Shown here: positions 39,389 to 47,378 of the stretch, piece by piece
How positions within the stretch are numbered: the stretch's first letter is position 1
Layout of the letters: every line of letters begins with the position of its first letter
Origin: Pseudomonadota bacterium
GTDB taxonomy: Bacteria; Desulfobacterota; Desulfarculia; Desulfarculales; Desulfarculaceae
Reading direction: 5' to 3'
Length of the DNA stretch: 64,000 nt
NCBI GenBank assembly: GCA_018896025.1
Contig: JAHIND010000011.1
Span: forward strand, 124,001-188,000
Translations under genes and position numbers: made by a program
Notes under the pieces: model-generated
Seen by the model: only the letters and a program-made list of their open reading frames with translations
Told to the model about the DNA's origin: nothing
Database searches by the model: none

Positions 39389-40282
39389 TCACCAAGTGCT
39401 CTTGAGCAGGCCCTTGGGCCGGAAAACCAGCACGATGGTCACCGCCACGTAGGGGAAAACGATGGCGAACTGGGGCCACACCAGGATGCCGATGGAATCG
39501 GTGATCCCGAAGATGGCCGCGCCCAAAAGGGCGCCCCACATGTTGCCCAGGCCGCCGATGATCACGATGAGGAAGGCCTCCATGATGATGGCGTGGTCCA
39601 TGCCCTGGGTGATGTTCTGGGTGGGGGCCACCAAGGCTCCGCCCAGGCCGGCCATGAGGCAGCCCAGGCAGAAGACGAAGGCGAAGACCCAGCTGACGTT
39701 GATGCCCATGGCCGCCACCATCTCCCGGTCCACCGCCGCGGCCCTGGCTATCTTGCCGATCTTGGTCTTGTTGGTGAGCGCCCAAAGGCCCACGGCCACC
39801 AGGGGGCCCATGATCAGCAAAAACAGGTTGTAGCGGGGGAAGGGCATGCCGCCCAGGGAGAAGGAGCCCTGCATCATGGGCGGAGCGGACAGAGAGCGGT
39901 AGTCCGAGCCCCAGATGAGCTTGACCACGTCGCCCAGGACCAGCATGAGCGAAAAGGTGAACAGCAGGAGCATGAGGTGCTCGCGCTCGTAGAGGTGACA
40001 GAAGATGCCCCTCTCCACGGCCAGGGCGAGCAGGCCCACCGCCACCGGGGCCACGGCCAGGGCCACCCAGAAGCCGGTCTGGCCGCCGATGAAGGTGGCC
40101 ACCGAATAGGTGACGAACGCCCCGATCATGTACAGGGAGCCGTGGGACACGTTGGGGATCCTGAGCACCCCCAGGATGAGGCTGAGGCCGGAGCTGACGA
40201 TGAACAGGATGGTGGTGCGGCTGAGCCCCACCAGCAACTGTTGCCCCAAGGCAGCCAGGGTTATGTGGCTTGCCGAATCCAT
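39389..40282 (-). CDS. livH: ABC importer permease (second Liv system)
   Basis: The 297-residue LivH-type protein has LSLILGVLRIPNVSHGSLYMIGAF, ARAAAVDREMVAAMGINV and the VIIGGLGNMWGALLGA coupling region. It follows livJ after about 100 bp containing a perfect hairpin. Confidence 0.94.
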   Translation of the reverse strand: MDSASHITLAALGQQLLVGLSRTTILFIVSSGLSLILGVLRIPNVSHGSLYMIGAFVTYSVATFIGGQTGFWVALAVAPVAVGLLALAVERGIFCHLYEREHLMLLLFTFSLMLVLGDVVKLIWGSDYRSLSAPPMMQGSFSLGGMPFPRYNLFLLIMGPLVAVGLWALTNKTKIGKIARAAAVDREMVAAMGINVSWVFAFVFCLGCLMAGLGGALVAPTQNITQGMDHAIIMEAFLIVIIGGLGNMWGALLGAAIFGITDSIGILVWPQFAIVFPYVAVTIVLVFRPKGLLKSTW

Positions 40283-40325
40283 GGACTCCTCTTGGCGCGC
40301 GGGAGCTTTAAAAACTGTTTAGCCT

Positions 40326-40355
40326 GGCGGGCGGAGCCTGGTCGCTCCGCCCGCC
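40326..40355. terminator. Hairpin between livJ and livH of the second Liv operon
   Basis: GGCGGGCGGAGC and GCTCCGCCCGCC form a perfect 12-bp stem with a six-base loop. There is no U-run on the minus strand, so it probably stabilises or partly terminates the livJ transcript. The position matches the hairpins in the first Liv operon and after modA. Confidence 0.75.
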
Positions 40356-40383
40356 GGGCGTTGGTTGCGAGGTTGGGCCGGAG

Positions 40384-41598
40384 CTACTTGCCCCTGGCCT
40401 TCTTGATCTCGTCCAGGTCGGGCGCGGCCTCTTCGGGGGAGATGGTCACGATGCCGTCGGCCACCAGGAAGTCGTACTTGGGCGACTTCTTGGTAACGCC
40501 CATGTACATGGGCAGCAGCGCCTGATGGTCTTCGGGCCGCAGCTTAACCGGGCCGACCGGGGTCTGCACGGTCAGGCCCTCCACCGCGTCGATGAACTTC
40601 TCAGTGTCCAGGCTCTTGGTCTTTTGATAGGCCTGAATGATCAGCTGGGCGGTGATGTAGCCATAGAGCGCGCCCACGGTGGGCAGGCGCTTGTAGGCGT
40701 CCTGGAACTCCTTGACAAAGGCGATGTTGGCCGCGCTCTGGGGATGATAGAAGAAGTAGTTGCTGGTGCCCAGCACGCCCTCGGGGGCGTTCTTGCCCAC
40801 CGGGCGCAGGGTGGCCAGCTCGGCGGCGGTGTGCATGAAGAAGGGGACCTTCTTGTTGAAACCGGTGGCCTGGGCCGCCTTGAGGAAGGGCACGCAGTCG
40901 CGGCCGCCGGTGGCCACGATCACCGCGTCGGGCTTGGCGGCCAGGATGGCGGTGATGTAGGGGGTGAAGTCGGGCTCGCCCACCTTCCACCAGCTCTGGC
41001 CCAGAAGCTGCACTTCCGGCTTCAGCTTCTTGAGGTGGTTCCATACGCCCATGCCCACGGCGTGGCCGTACTCATAGTCATCGCCCGCGATCCAGTACTT
41101 CACGTAGGGCTTCTTGGCCAGGCCCGCCGCGGCGGCCTTGCCGATCATGGCCGTGTTCTCGGTGATCTGGAACACGTAGCGGTTGCCCTTTTCGCCGCTG
41201 ATCTTGGCGCTCTTGCTGAAGGTGGCGAAGAAGGGAATCTTTTCGCGCTGGCAAAGGTCGGCCAGGGCCAGGGCCAGGGCGCTGTTGATGGTGCCCACCA
41301 GCATGGACACATTCTCGCGCATGATCAGCTCTTTGGCCTGGCTGAGCCCCAGGTCCACCTTGAATTTGGTGTCCCGGGTCACGATCTCGAACTTGTTGCC
41401 CCAGACGCCACCCTTGGCGTTCACCTTGTCCATCTGCAACTTGAAGGCGTCGCGCACGTCATTGGTGTAGGTGCTGGGCGGACCGCTGTAGCAGTCGATA
41501 AGACCGATCTTGATGGTTTTGGCCATGGCCGGTCCGGCCCCCAGAGCCAGTCCCAGCGCGGCGGTCAAGGCCAGCAGCAGCCAAAGTTTACTCTTCAT
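40384..41598 (-). CDS. livJ: Periplasmic binding protein of the second Liv importer
   Basis: The 404-residue protein has a signal peptide (1-26) and a type I binding fold (IKIGLIDCYSGPPSTYTNDV, KVNAKGGVWGNKFEIVTRDT, KYWIAGDDYEYGHA, DAVIVATGGRDCVPFLKA). It differs strongly from the first LivJ, so the substrate is different. The ATG at 41598 has a strong site (GGGAGGAGAC) upstream; the frame running to 42255 is antisense read-through of larA. A 211-bp divergent region separates it from the LarA-like gene. Confidence 0.93.
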   Translation of the reverse strand: MKSKLWLLLALTAALGLALGAGPAMAKTIKIGLIDCYSGPPSTYTNDVRDAFKLQMDKVNAKGGVWGNKFEIVTRDTKFKVDLGLSQAKELIMRENVSMLVGTINSALALALADLCQREKIPFFATFSKSAKISGEKGNRYVFQITENTAMIGKAAAAGLAKKPYVKYWIAGDDYEYGHAVGMGVWNHLKKLKPEVQLLGQSWWKVGEPDFTPYITAILAAKPDAVIVATGGRDCVPFLKAAQATGFNKKVPFFMHTAAELATLRPVGKNAPEGVLGTSNYFFYHPQSAANIAFVKEFQDAYKRLPTVGALYGYITAQLIIQAYQKTKSLDTEKFIDAVEGLTVQTPVGPVKLRPEDHQALLPMYMGVTKKSPKYDFLVADGIVTISPEEAAPDLDEIKKARGK

Positions 41599-41809
41599 GA
41601 GTCTCCTCCCCTTCCCTTTGTGATTTTGTGGCTGAGACCGGGACGGCTCCATCCCTTGGCGGTCGGCGTCCGTCCGCGCCTTGGGGCCAAAGCCTACCGG
41701 GCAACCGGCCCAAGCATAACTCTTTTGAGCCTCAGGTTCCAGTGTTGTGCTTCTATGGCCTCTAGCCGGGCAAATGGTTATAGTAGTCCCATAGTTATCG
41801 GGAGGTGCC

Positions 41810-43072
41810 ATGTCCAGCGTGAAAATACCCTGCGGTCGTAAGGAAATTAGCCTGGATCTGCCCCCGGACGCGGCCCTGCTGCAGAGCGAGGAACTGCCGC
41901 CCCTGGCCGATCCCGCCAAAGCGGTGGCCCAGGCCCTGGCCCGGCCCCTGGGGGGGCCGCCTCTGGCCGAACTGGCCCGGGGCAAGGCCGGCGCCTGCAT
42001 CGTGGTCAGCGACGTCACCCGCCCGGTGCCCAACCGCCTACTGCTGCCGCCGCTGCTGGACACCCTCCTGGCCGCCGGGGTGCCTCGGGAAGGCATCACC
42101 ATCCTCATCGCCACGGGCATGCACCGCCCCAACCTGGGCCCCGAACTGGACGAGTTGCTGGGGGCCGAGATCGCCGCCCAATGGCCGGTGGTCAACCACG
42201 ACTGCCGAGACCTGGCCTCCCTGCGGGTGGTGGACACCATAGAAGGCGCGCCCATCGCGGTGAACCGCCGCTATCTGGAGGCGGAGCTGAAGATCGTCAC
42301 CGGTCTCATCGAGCCCCATCCATTTGCCGGGTTCTCCGGGGGCGGCAAATCCATCCTGCCCGGCGTCTCCGCCCTGGAGACCATGCACTTCATGCACTCC
42401 TTCAAGATGATCGAGCACCCCGGCCTCAGGGCGGGCGGCCTAACCGGCAACCCCTTTCAGGAGCAGGTGGCCCGAGTGGCCCGCGCCGCCGGTCTGGACT
42501 TCATGCTCAACGTGGTCATCGACCGCCGTCGCCGCCTTTTGGGCGTGTTCGCCGGAGAGTTTCCCCAGGCCCATGTGCAGGGCTGCGACCTGGCCACCCG
42601 CCAAACGGTGGTGCCGGTGGAAGAGCCCTTCGACCTGGTGATCACCAGCGGGGGCGGCCATCCCCTGGACGACACCTTGTACCAGTCGTCCAAGGGTCTG
42701 CTGGCGGCCAAGGGCATAACCCGGCCCGGCGGCACGGTGCTGTGGATCACCCAGTGCGCCCAGGGCCTGGGCAGCGAGGAGTACTGCCGCATGGTGCGCC
42801 TGTGCGCCACGCCCCAGGGTTTTCGTGAACGCCATGCTGACCCGGCCAACTTCGTCATCGACCAGTGGGGGGCCCAGGCCTATTTCCAGTGTTTGGAGCA
42901 TCTGGGGCGGGTGCTGGTCTATGCCCCCGGCCTGCCTGCCCAGGAGGCCCGCTCCTTCGGCCTGGAGTACGTGGAGGACCTGCCCGCCGCCGTGGCCGAG
43001 CTGTGCGCCACCCACCAGCGGGTGGCGGTGATGCCCGAGGGGCCCTACCTGAGCCCCCTGTTGACCAGATAA
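41810..43072 (+). CDS. larA: LarA-family nickel-pincer 2-hydroxyacid racemase/epimerase
   Basis: The 420-residue protein matches the LarA (DUF2088) family, which uses a nickel-pincer nucleotide to racemise lactate or related 2-hydroxyacids. Diagnostic motifs are VSDVTRPVPN, IATGMHRPN, and the block GLIEPHPFAGFSGGGKSILPGVS, whose His and Lys correspond to the catalytic His174 and cofactor-linked Lys184 of lactate racemase. The cofactor-making genes larB, larC and larE are not in this window. It diverges from the second Liv operon, so its substrate may be imported by that system. Lactate specificity is not proven. Confidence 0.85.
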   Translation: MSSVKIPCGRKEISLDLPPDAALLQSEELPPLADPAKAVAQALARPLGGPPLAELARGKAGACIVVSDVTRPVPNRLLLPPLLDTLLAAGVPREGITILIATGMHRPNLGPELDELLGAEIAAQWPVVNHDCRDLASLRVVDTIEGAPIAVNRRYLEAELKIVTGLIEPHPFAGFSGGGKSILPGVSALETMHFMHSFKMIEHPGLRAGGLTGNPFQEQVARVARAAGLDFMLNVVIDRRRRLLGVFAGEFPQAHVQGCDLATRQTVVPVEEPFDLVITSGGGHPLDDTLYQSSKGLLAAKGITRPGGTVLWITQCAQGLGSEEYCRMVRLCATPQGFRERHADPANFVIDQWGAQAYFQCLEHLGRVLVYAPGLPAQEARSFGLEYVEDLPAAVAELCATHQRVAVMPEGPYLSPLLTR

Positions 43073-43106
43073 CCCCGGCCCGGCCGGTTCGTCGGAGGAA
43101 GACGGG

Positions 43107-43850
43107 ATGGCAGGCATGGCTGATCAAACGCCTCGGGCAAGCTCCGGGCCGCAAGCCGCACCCCGGCCTGGACGCGGTTGGCGGCGCTGGCTGAAAGCGG
43201 CCATCATCCCCGCCGTTTTGCTGGCCCTGTGCGCCTTTTGGCGGTGGGGGCCATGGAGCGGCCTGCTGGACGAACAAAGCCTGGACCGCCTGGCCGCCGC
43301 CATCCGGGGCGTGCCCCTGGCCCCTCTGGCCGCCCTGGCCGGTTTCTTGGTGGGCGGCCTGGTCATGCTGCCGGTGGTGTTGCTCATCGGGGTAACGGGC
43401 ATGGTCTTCGGCCCCTGGCTGGGCGCGGCCTACGCCTTGGCCGGGGCCCTCACCAGCGCCCTGGCGGTCTACGGCCTGGGCTTCGCGGCCGGGCACAAAA
43501 CCCTGGCCAGGTTCTCCGGCGGCAAGATCGGCAAGGTGAGCCAAAAGATGGCCGACCACGGGCTGGCCGCGATCATCGTCCTGCGGGTGCTGCCCGTGGC
43601 CCCCTTCACCCTGATAAACCTGGCCGCCGGGGCCAGCCGCTTCCGGCTCTGGTGTTTCGCGGTGGGCACCATCCTGGGCATGATCCCGGTCACCTTGGCC
43701 ATCACCGTGTTCGCCGACCGTCTGCGCCGCATTTGGCGCGACCCCAACTGGCCGGACTTGGCCGTGGCCGCCGGGGTGCTGGTGGCCCTGGGCCTGTTCA
43801 CCTGGCTGCTCAAGCGCTGGCTCAAGCACCGGCATCACCCAAGCGTCTAG
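43107..43850 (+). CDS. TVP38/TMEM64 (VTT-domain) membrane protein
   Basis: The 247-residue protein has about six membrane helices and the VTT (SNARE-associated) signature: GFLVGGLVMLPVVLLIGVTGMVFGPWLGAAYA, then VLRVLPVAPFTLINLAAGAS with the re-entrant loop arginine. The family includes DedA-like lipid scramblases and transporters of unclear substrate. It follows larA by 34 bp with a good ribosome binding site (GGAGGAAG), so the two may be co-transcribed. No functional link between them is evident. Confidence 0.88.
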   Translation: MAGMADQTPRASSGPQAAPRPGRGWRRWLKAAIIPAVLLALCAFWRWGPWSGLLDEQSLDRLAAAIRGVPLAPLAALAGFLVGGLVMLPVVLLIGVTGMVFGPWLGAAYALAGALTSALAVYGLGFAAGHKTLARFSGGKIGKVSQKMADHGLAAIIVLRVLPVAPFTLINLAAGASRFRLWCFAVGTILGMIPVTLAITVFADRLRRIWRDPNWPDLAVAAGVLVALGLFTWLLKRWLKHRHHPSV

Positions 43851-43936
43851 CTCCGCTTATCCTTGCGGACCGGCGCTGGCCGTGCCATAAAAAAGACATC
43901 CGCGCTAATTACGGCCTGGCCCGAAAGGAAGCCCTG

Positions 43937-44602
43937 GTGAGCCACAACCAAAGCCAAGCTCCCGACCTAACCGCCTGGCAAATACTGGCCAGCCTGGGCG
44001 ACTCCCTGATGATCGTGGACCGCAACTACCGGGTGATCTGGTCCAAGGAGCCGCTCATGGAGGACGACCAAAGCGTGGTGGGCCAATTCTGCTACCGGGT
44101 CTTCGCCGACCGCGACACCCCCTGCCCCGGCTCCTGCCCGGTGCGCCCCATGTTCGCCGATGGGCGGCCCCACTCGGCGGAGCGGCACTTCGTCACCTCA
44201 TCGGGCGAGGAGATCTGGCGCGAGGCCAAGGCCTATCCCATCGTGGACCGCCGGGGCGTGGTGGCCTTTGCCGCCCGCATCAGCTTCGACATCACCCACC
44301 GCAAAAAGCGCCAGTCCCGCCTGGAGGGGGAGTTGATGACCCTGGAGCGCTCCCTGGAAGAGATGAACCGCTTCCAATTAGGCGAAATGCCCTTCCAGCC
44401 CCAGGGCAAAATCCCCCTGACCAGGCGGGAGCTGGAGGTGTTGCGCCTCACCGCCCAGGGGCTTTCCAAGCCGCGCATCGCCCACGTGCTGGGCATCAGC
44501 CAGAACACGGTGAAACGCCACGTGGTGAACATCTTCAACAAGCTGGGGGTCAACGATAGGGCGCAGGCGGCGGTGTGGGCCGCGCGCCAGGGGTTGGTTT
44601 AG
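43937..44602 (+). CDS. PAS-LuxR regulator with a cysteine-rich PAS loop
   Basis: The 221-residue protein has a PAS domain (residues about 12-120) and a LuxR-type helix-turn-helix at the C terminus (LTRRELEVLRLTAQGLSKPRIAHVLG, NTVKRHVVNIFNKL). The PAS contains a cysteine cluster, FCYRVFADRDTPCPGSCPV. A similar cluster occurs in the PAS kinase at 47375-48928, suggesting a shared redox or metal-sensing mode. The start is GTG 43937, with AAGGA 8 bp upstream. No receiver domain is present, so it is probably a one-component sensor; its target is unknown. Confidence 0.85.
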   Translation: MSHNQSQAPDLTAWQILASLGDSLMIVDRNYRVIWSKEPLMEDDQSVVGQFCYRVFADRDTPCPGSCPVRPMFADGRPHSAERHFVTSSGEEIWREAKAYPIVDRRGVVAFAARISFDITHRKKRQSRLEGELMTLERSLEEMNRFQLGEMPFQPQGKIPLTRRELEVLRLTAQGLSKPRIAHVLGISQNTVKRHVVNIFNKLGVNDRAQAAVWAARQGLV

Positions 44603-44805
44603 ACTGGCTGGCTGCGCCGAAGGATGTGCGAACCGATTTCCGCCGTGGCCAACCCTTTTTCAAAAATTTCTTATACCCCATCAGACTGCTTTACTTCCCA
44701 CATGTTAAATGGCCGGGGAATATCACCCGTTCGGGCGATTCGCGGGTACCCGCCGGAGGGTAGATTTAAGGCCATATTGCGCCACCATCAACGGAGCACG
44801 GCGAC

Positions 44806-45609
44806 ATGGCCCCCCTCAAGAGCTACCTGGACCTATACAAGCTGCTTCCCCAAACCAACTGCAAGAAATGCGGCATGAACGCCTGCCTGGCCTTTGCCGC
44901 CGCGGCCATGCGGGGGCAAAAGCCCCTGAGCGCCTGCAAGGACCTGGACCCCGAGTTGCGTGAAGAGCTGGCCCAGGAGCTGGGCCAAGTCACCACCCCC
45001 AATGAGGACTTGACGCGGGCCATGGCTCCCCTGAAGGCCAGGGTGGCGGAAGTGGACCTGGCTGCCAAGGCCGGGCAGCTTGGCTGCGTGCACAACGGCA
45101 AGCACCTGATTCTCAAGTGCCTGGGCAAGGATTTCACCGTGGCCCCGGACGGCAGCCTGGCCTCCCAGTGCCACGTAAACGCCTGGCTGGCCGAGCCCAT
45201 GCTCAACTACGTGAGCCTGGGCCAGGGCAAGGACCCGGTGGGACGCTGGGTGCTGCTCAGGGAGTTACCCAAAGGCGAAGACTGGCACCGGCTGTTCGCC
45301 CAGCGCTGCGAGAAACCGCTGCAAAGGGTGATCGACGAGCACCGCGATCTGATGGAATGGGTGATAGACATCTTCGGGGCCGAGGCGGTGGAGGAGGAAG
45401 GCTCGCCCGAGCTGGGGGTTATCCTAAGGCCCCTGCCCAAGCTGCCCCTGCTGATCCGCTACTGGCCCCCGGAAGACGGCATGGAGTCCACCCTGAACCT
45501 GTGCTTCGACGCCACGGCCACCGACAATCTGCCCATCGAGTCCATCTACACCCTGGGGGTGGGCCTGGTTACCATGCTGGAGAAGATCGCCCTTACCCAC
45601 GACCGCTAG
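44806..45609 (+). CDS. FeS-domain plus DUF3786 protein
   Basis: The 267-residue protein has an N-terminal 4Fe-4S motif of the corrinoid/FeS type (C19-x2-C22-x4-C27-x16-C44), as in CdhE/AcsC and RnfB. The rest matches the DUF3786 family (RPLPKLPLLIRYWPPEDGMES, LCFDATATDNLPIESIYTLGVGL). The family occurs in anaerobes with Wood-Ljungdahl genes and is thought to be linked to corrinoid or C1 metabolism, but no activity is established. The metF-hdrA operon lies on the opposite strand beyond the 314-bp gap. Confidence 0.8.
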   Translation: MAPLKSYLDLYKLLPQTNCKKCGMNACLAFAAAAMRGQKPLSACKDLDPELREELAQELGQVTTPNEDLTRAMAPLKARVAEVDLAAKAGQLGCVHNGKHLILKCLGKDFTVAPDGSLASQCHVNAWLAEPMLNYVSLGQGKDPVGRWVLLRELPKGEDWHRLFAQRCEKPLQRVIDEHRDLMEWVIDIFGAEAVEEEGSPELGVILRPLPKLPLLIRYWPPEDGMESTLNLCFDATATDNLPIESIYTLGVGLVTMLEKIALTHDR

Positions 45610-45923
45610 GTCTTGGGAGCTGCCCGGTCCGTCTGTAAAGATATCTGGAAGGGTAAAAACTTCTAACGCAGGCCGGTAGGCAGGCGCGGCCTCCCAAAGC
45701 TGCGGCCAATCATCCTGTCGGCCAAAGACGGGGACCCCGACAGGAAAGAGCCCGCTCATGCCGAGCAGACGGTTCATCCTGTCGTAGCGTACAGGTACGG
45801 TGGTCGGCGCTGGTGCTTAACCAGCAAGCATCACCTGCCCGCCGGGCGCGCTCTCTTTCCTTTAAAAACCATCTTGGAAACCGTGCGAACAGCTTCCTCG
45901 CTCGCCACACTCAGGGCAAGGGC
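45610..45923. other. Convergent intergenic region with multiple inverted repeats, possible structured RNA
   Basis: No gene is supported. CCTGTCGG (45714-45721) pairs with CCGACAGG (45737-45744). AGGAAAGAG (45742-45750) can pair with CTCTTTCCT (45853-45861), enclosing about 100 bases. GCTGGT-GCTTA-ACCAGC (45809-45825) forms an inner hairpin. CATCCTGTCG occurs twice (45711 and 45776). I do not recognise a known RNA family on either strand. Confidence 0.4.
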
Positions 45924-47378
45924 TTACTCTGGAGCTGACGGTAGGTGCAGGGTGAAAGTGCTTCCCCGGCCCGGCTCACTGTCCAACTCCATACGGCCGC
46001 CGTGGCTCTCCACCACCCGCTTGACAATGGCCAGCCCCAGGCCGGTGCCGGGGATGTGGCGGGTGTCGGCGTTTTTGACCCGGTGGAAACGCTGGAAAAT
46101 GGCCTCTTGCTCCTCGGCGGGGATGCCCAGGCCGTTGTCGCGGACCTCCAGGATCACCTCGCCGTCCCCGCCCTGGGCGCGCACGGCTATTTGGCCGCCG
46201 TCCGGGGTGTACTTGACCGCGTTGCTGATCAGGTTCACCGCCACTCGCTGGAGCTCCTCGCCCACGCCCATGACCTCGGGCAGCTTGCCGGGCAGGTCCA
46301 GCTCCAGGCTCTGGCCCTTGGCCTGGGCCCGGCCCTTTAGCTGGTCCACCGCCTCGCGCACCAGGGGGGCCAGGTCCACCCGGCCCGCCTGGCCCATGAC
46401 CCCGGCCTCGATCTTGGACAGGTCCAAGAGGTCCTTGCTCAGGTTGGCGATGGACTCCAGGCGCTCCCGGGCCCGGCCCAGCAACTCCTTCTGGGGCTCT
46501 TCCAGGGGGCCCAGCAGGCCCTTGCCCAGGTTTTGCAGCTGTCCCAGCACCGCGGACAGGGGGCTGACGATCTCGTGGGCCACGGTGGAGACGAACTCGT
46601 TCTTGTACTGGTCCAGGCGGCGCCAGGCGGTGATGTCGTCAAACACCGCCACCGCGCCCACCGGCTGGCGGCGGGCGTCGTAAAAGGGGGCGCAGGTCAC
46701 CTGGAAATAGGTGGCGTCGTCGCCCTGGCCCAGGCTCACCTGGCCCCGGCAGTCGTCCTGGGTCAGTTCCTCCCGGCGGCGGTGCATGGCCTGGTCCAGG
46801 CACTCGCACACCTCGGGCCAGGGAAGTACCTCGGCGCAGGGGCGGCCCTGCATCTGTTCGGGGGTGGCCCCCAAGAGCCTGGCCAGCACCGGGTTGGCCA
46901 GGGCGGTTTCCCCGGCGGCGTCCACCACCAGGACCCCGTTGCGCATGGAGGCCACCAGGGCCCGGGTGCGGCTTTTTTCGATGGAGATGTTTTGCAGGGT
47001 GGCCGCCCGGCGGAAGGCCCGCTCCACCACCATGCGCAGGTCCTGGGGCTTGAAGGGCTTGGCCAAGAAGTCGTCAGCCCCCTGCTTCATGGCCTCCACC
47101 GCCTTCTCCAGGGTGGCGAAGCCGGTGATGACCACGGAGGTCAGGTCCGGGTAGCGGCGGCGGGCCTGATCCAGAAACTCCATGCCGTCCATGACCGGCA
47201 TCATCAGATCCACCAGCACCAAATCCGGGGCGTGCTCCTGCACCATGGCCAGGCCCTCGGCCCCGTCGGCGGCCAGGAAGACCTCGTAGCCCGCTTCGGT
47301 GAGCACCCGCTCCACGGCCTGGCGCACCCGCTCTTCGTCGTCCACCACCAAAATTCGGCGTGTTGCTTGAATACTCAA
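45924..47378 (-). CDS. Hybrid response regulator-PAS-histidine kinase
   Basis: The 484-residue protein has an N-terminal receiver (ILVVDDEERVRQAVERV, Asp in LVLVDLMMPVMDG, Lys in LAKPFKPQDL), a PAS domain (about 140-255, with DDCRGQVSLG), and a HisKA/HATPase core. The phospho-acceptor motif is VAHEIVSPLSAV, and the ATP site has NLISNAVKYTPDGG, DNGLGIPAEE and GTGLGLAIVK. It is cytoplasmic. It overlaps the upstream kinase gene by 4 bp and is the last gene of the long metF-hdrA unit, so it is probably co-regulated with C1 metabolism. Confidence 0.93.
   Translation of the reverse strand: MSIQATRRILVVDDEERVRQAVERVLTEAGYEVFLAADGAEGLAMVQEHAPDLVLVDLMMPVMDGMEFLDQARRRYPDLTSVVITGFATLEKAVEAMKQGADDFLAKPFKPQDLRMVVERAFRRAATLQNISIEKSRTRALVASMRNGVLVVDAAGETALANPVLARLLGATPEQMQGRPCAEVLPWPEVCECLDQAMHRRREELTQDDCRGQVSLGQGDDATYFQVTCAPFYDARRQPVGAVAVFDDITAWRRLDQYKNEFVSTVAHEIVSPLSAVLGQLQNLGKGLLGPLEEPQKELLGRARERLESIANLSKDLLDLSKIEAGVMGQAGRVDLAPLVREAVDQLKGRAQAKGQSLELDLPGKLPEVMGVGEELQRVAVNLISNAVKYTPDGGQIAVRAQGGDGEVILEVRDNGLGIPAEEQEAIFQRFHRVKNADTRHIPGTGLGLAIVKRVVESHGGRMELDSEPGRGSTFTLHLPSAPE

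Noticed and set aside
41599..41809. Sigma-54 promoter for the second Liv operon
   Set aside because: I looked for the GG-N10-GC pattern on the minus strand upstream of the second livJ and found no match with a good consensus.
44603..44640. CTGGCTGGCTGCGCCG just after the PAS-LuxR gene as a further copy of the intergenic element in reverse
   Set aside because: Only about 16 bases resemble one arm and no second arm follows, so chance similarity in GC-rich DNA is as likely.
45424..45777. Minus-strand frame reaching into the 45.6-45.9 kb gap
   Set aside because: Most of it is the shadow of the DUF3786 gene; the part in the gap has no homology I recognise and no good ribosome binding site.
45770..45790. 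GGTTCATCCTG resembling a tRNA T-arm
   Set aside because: The invariant A58 is missing and no acceptor or anticodon stem can be built around it. I found no tRNA in the window.
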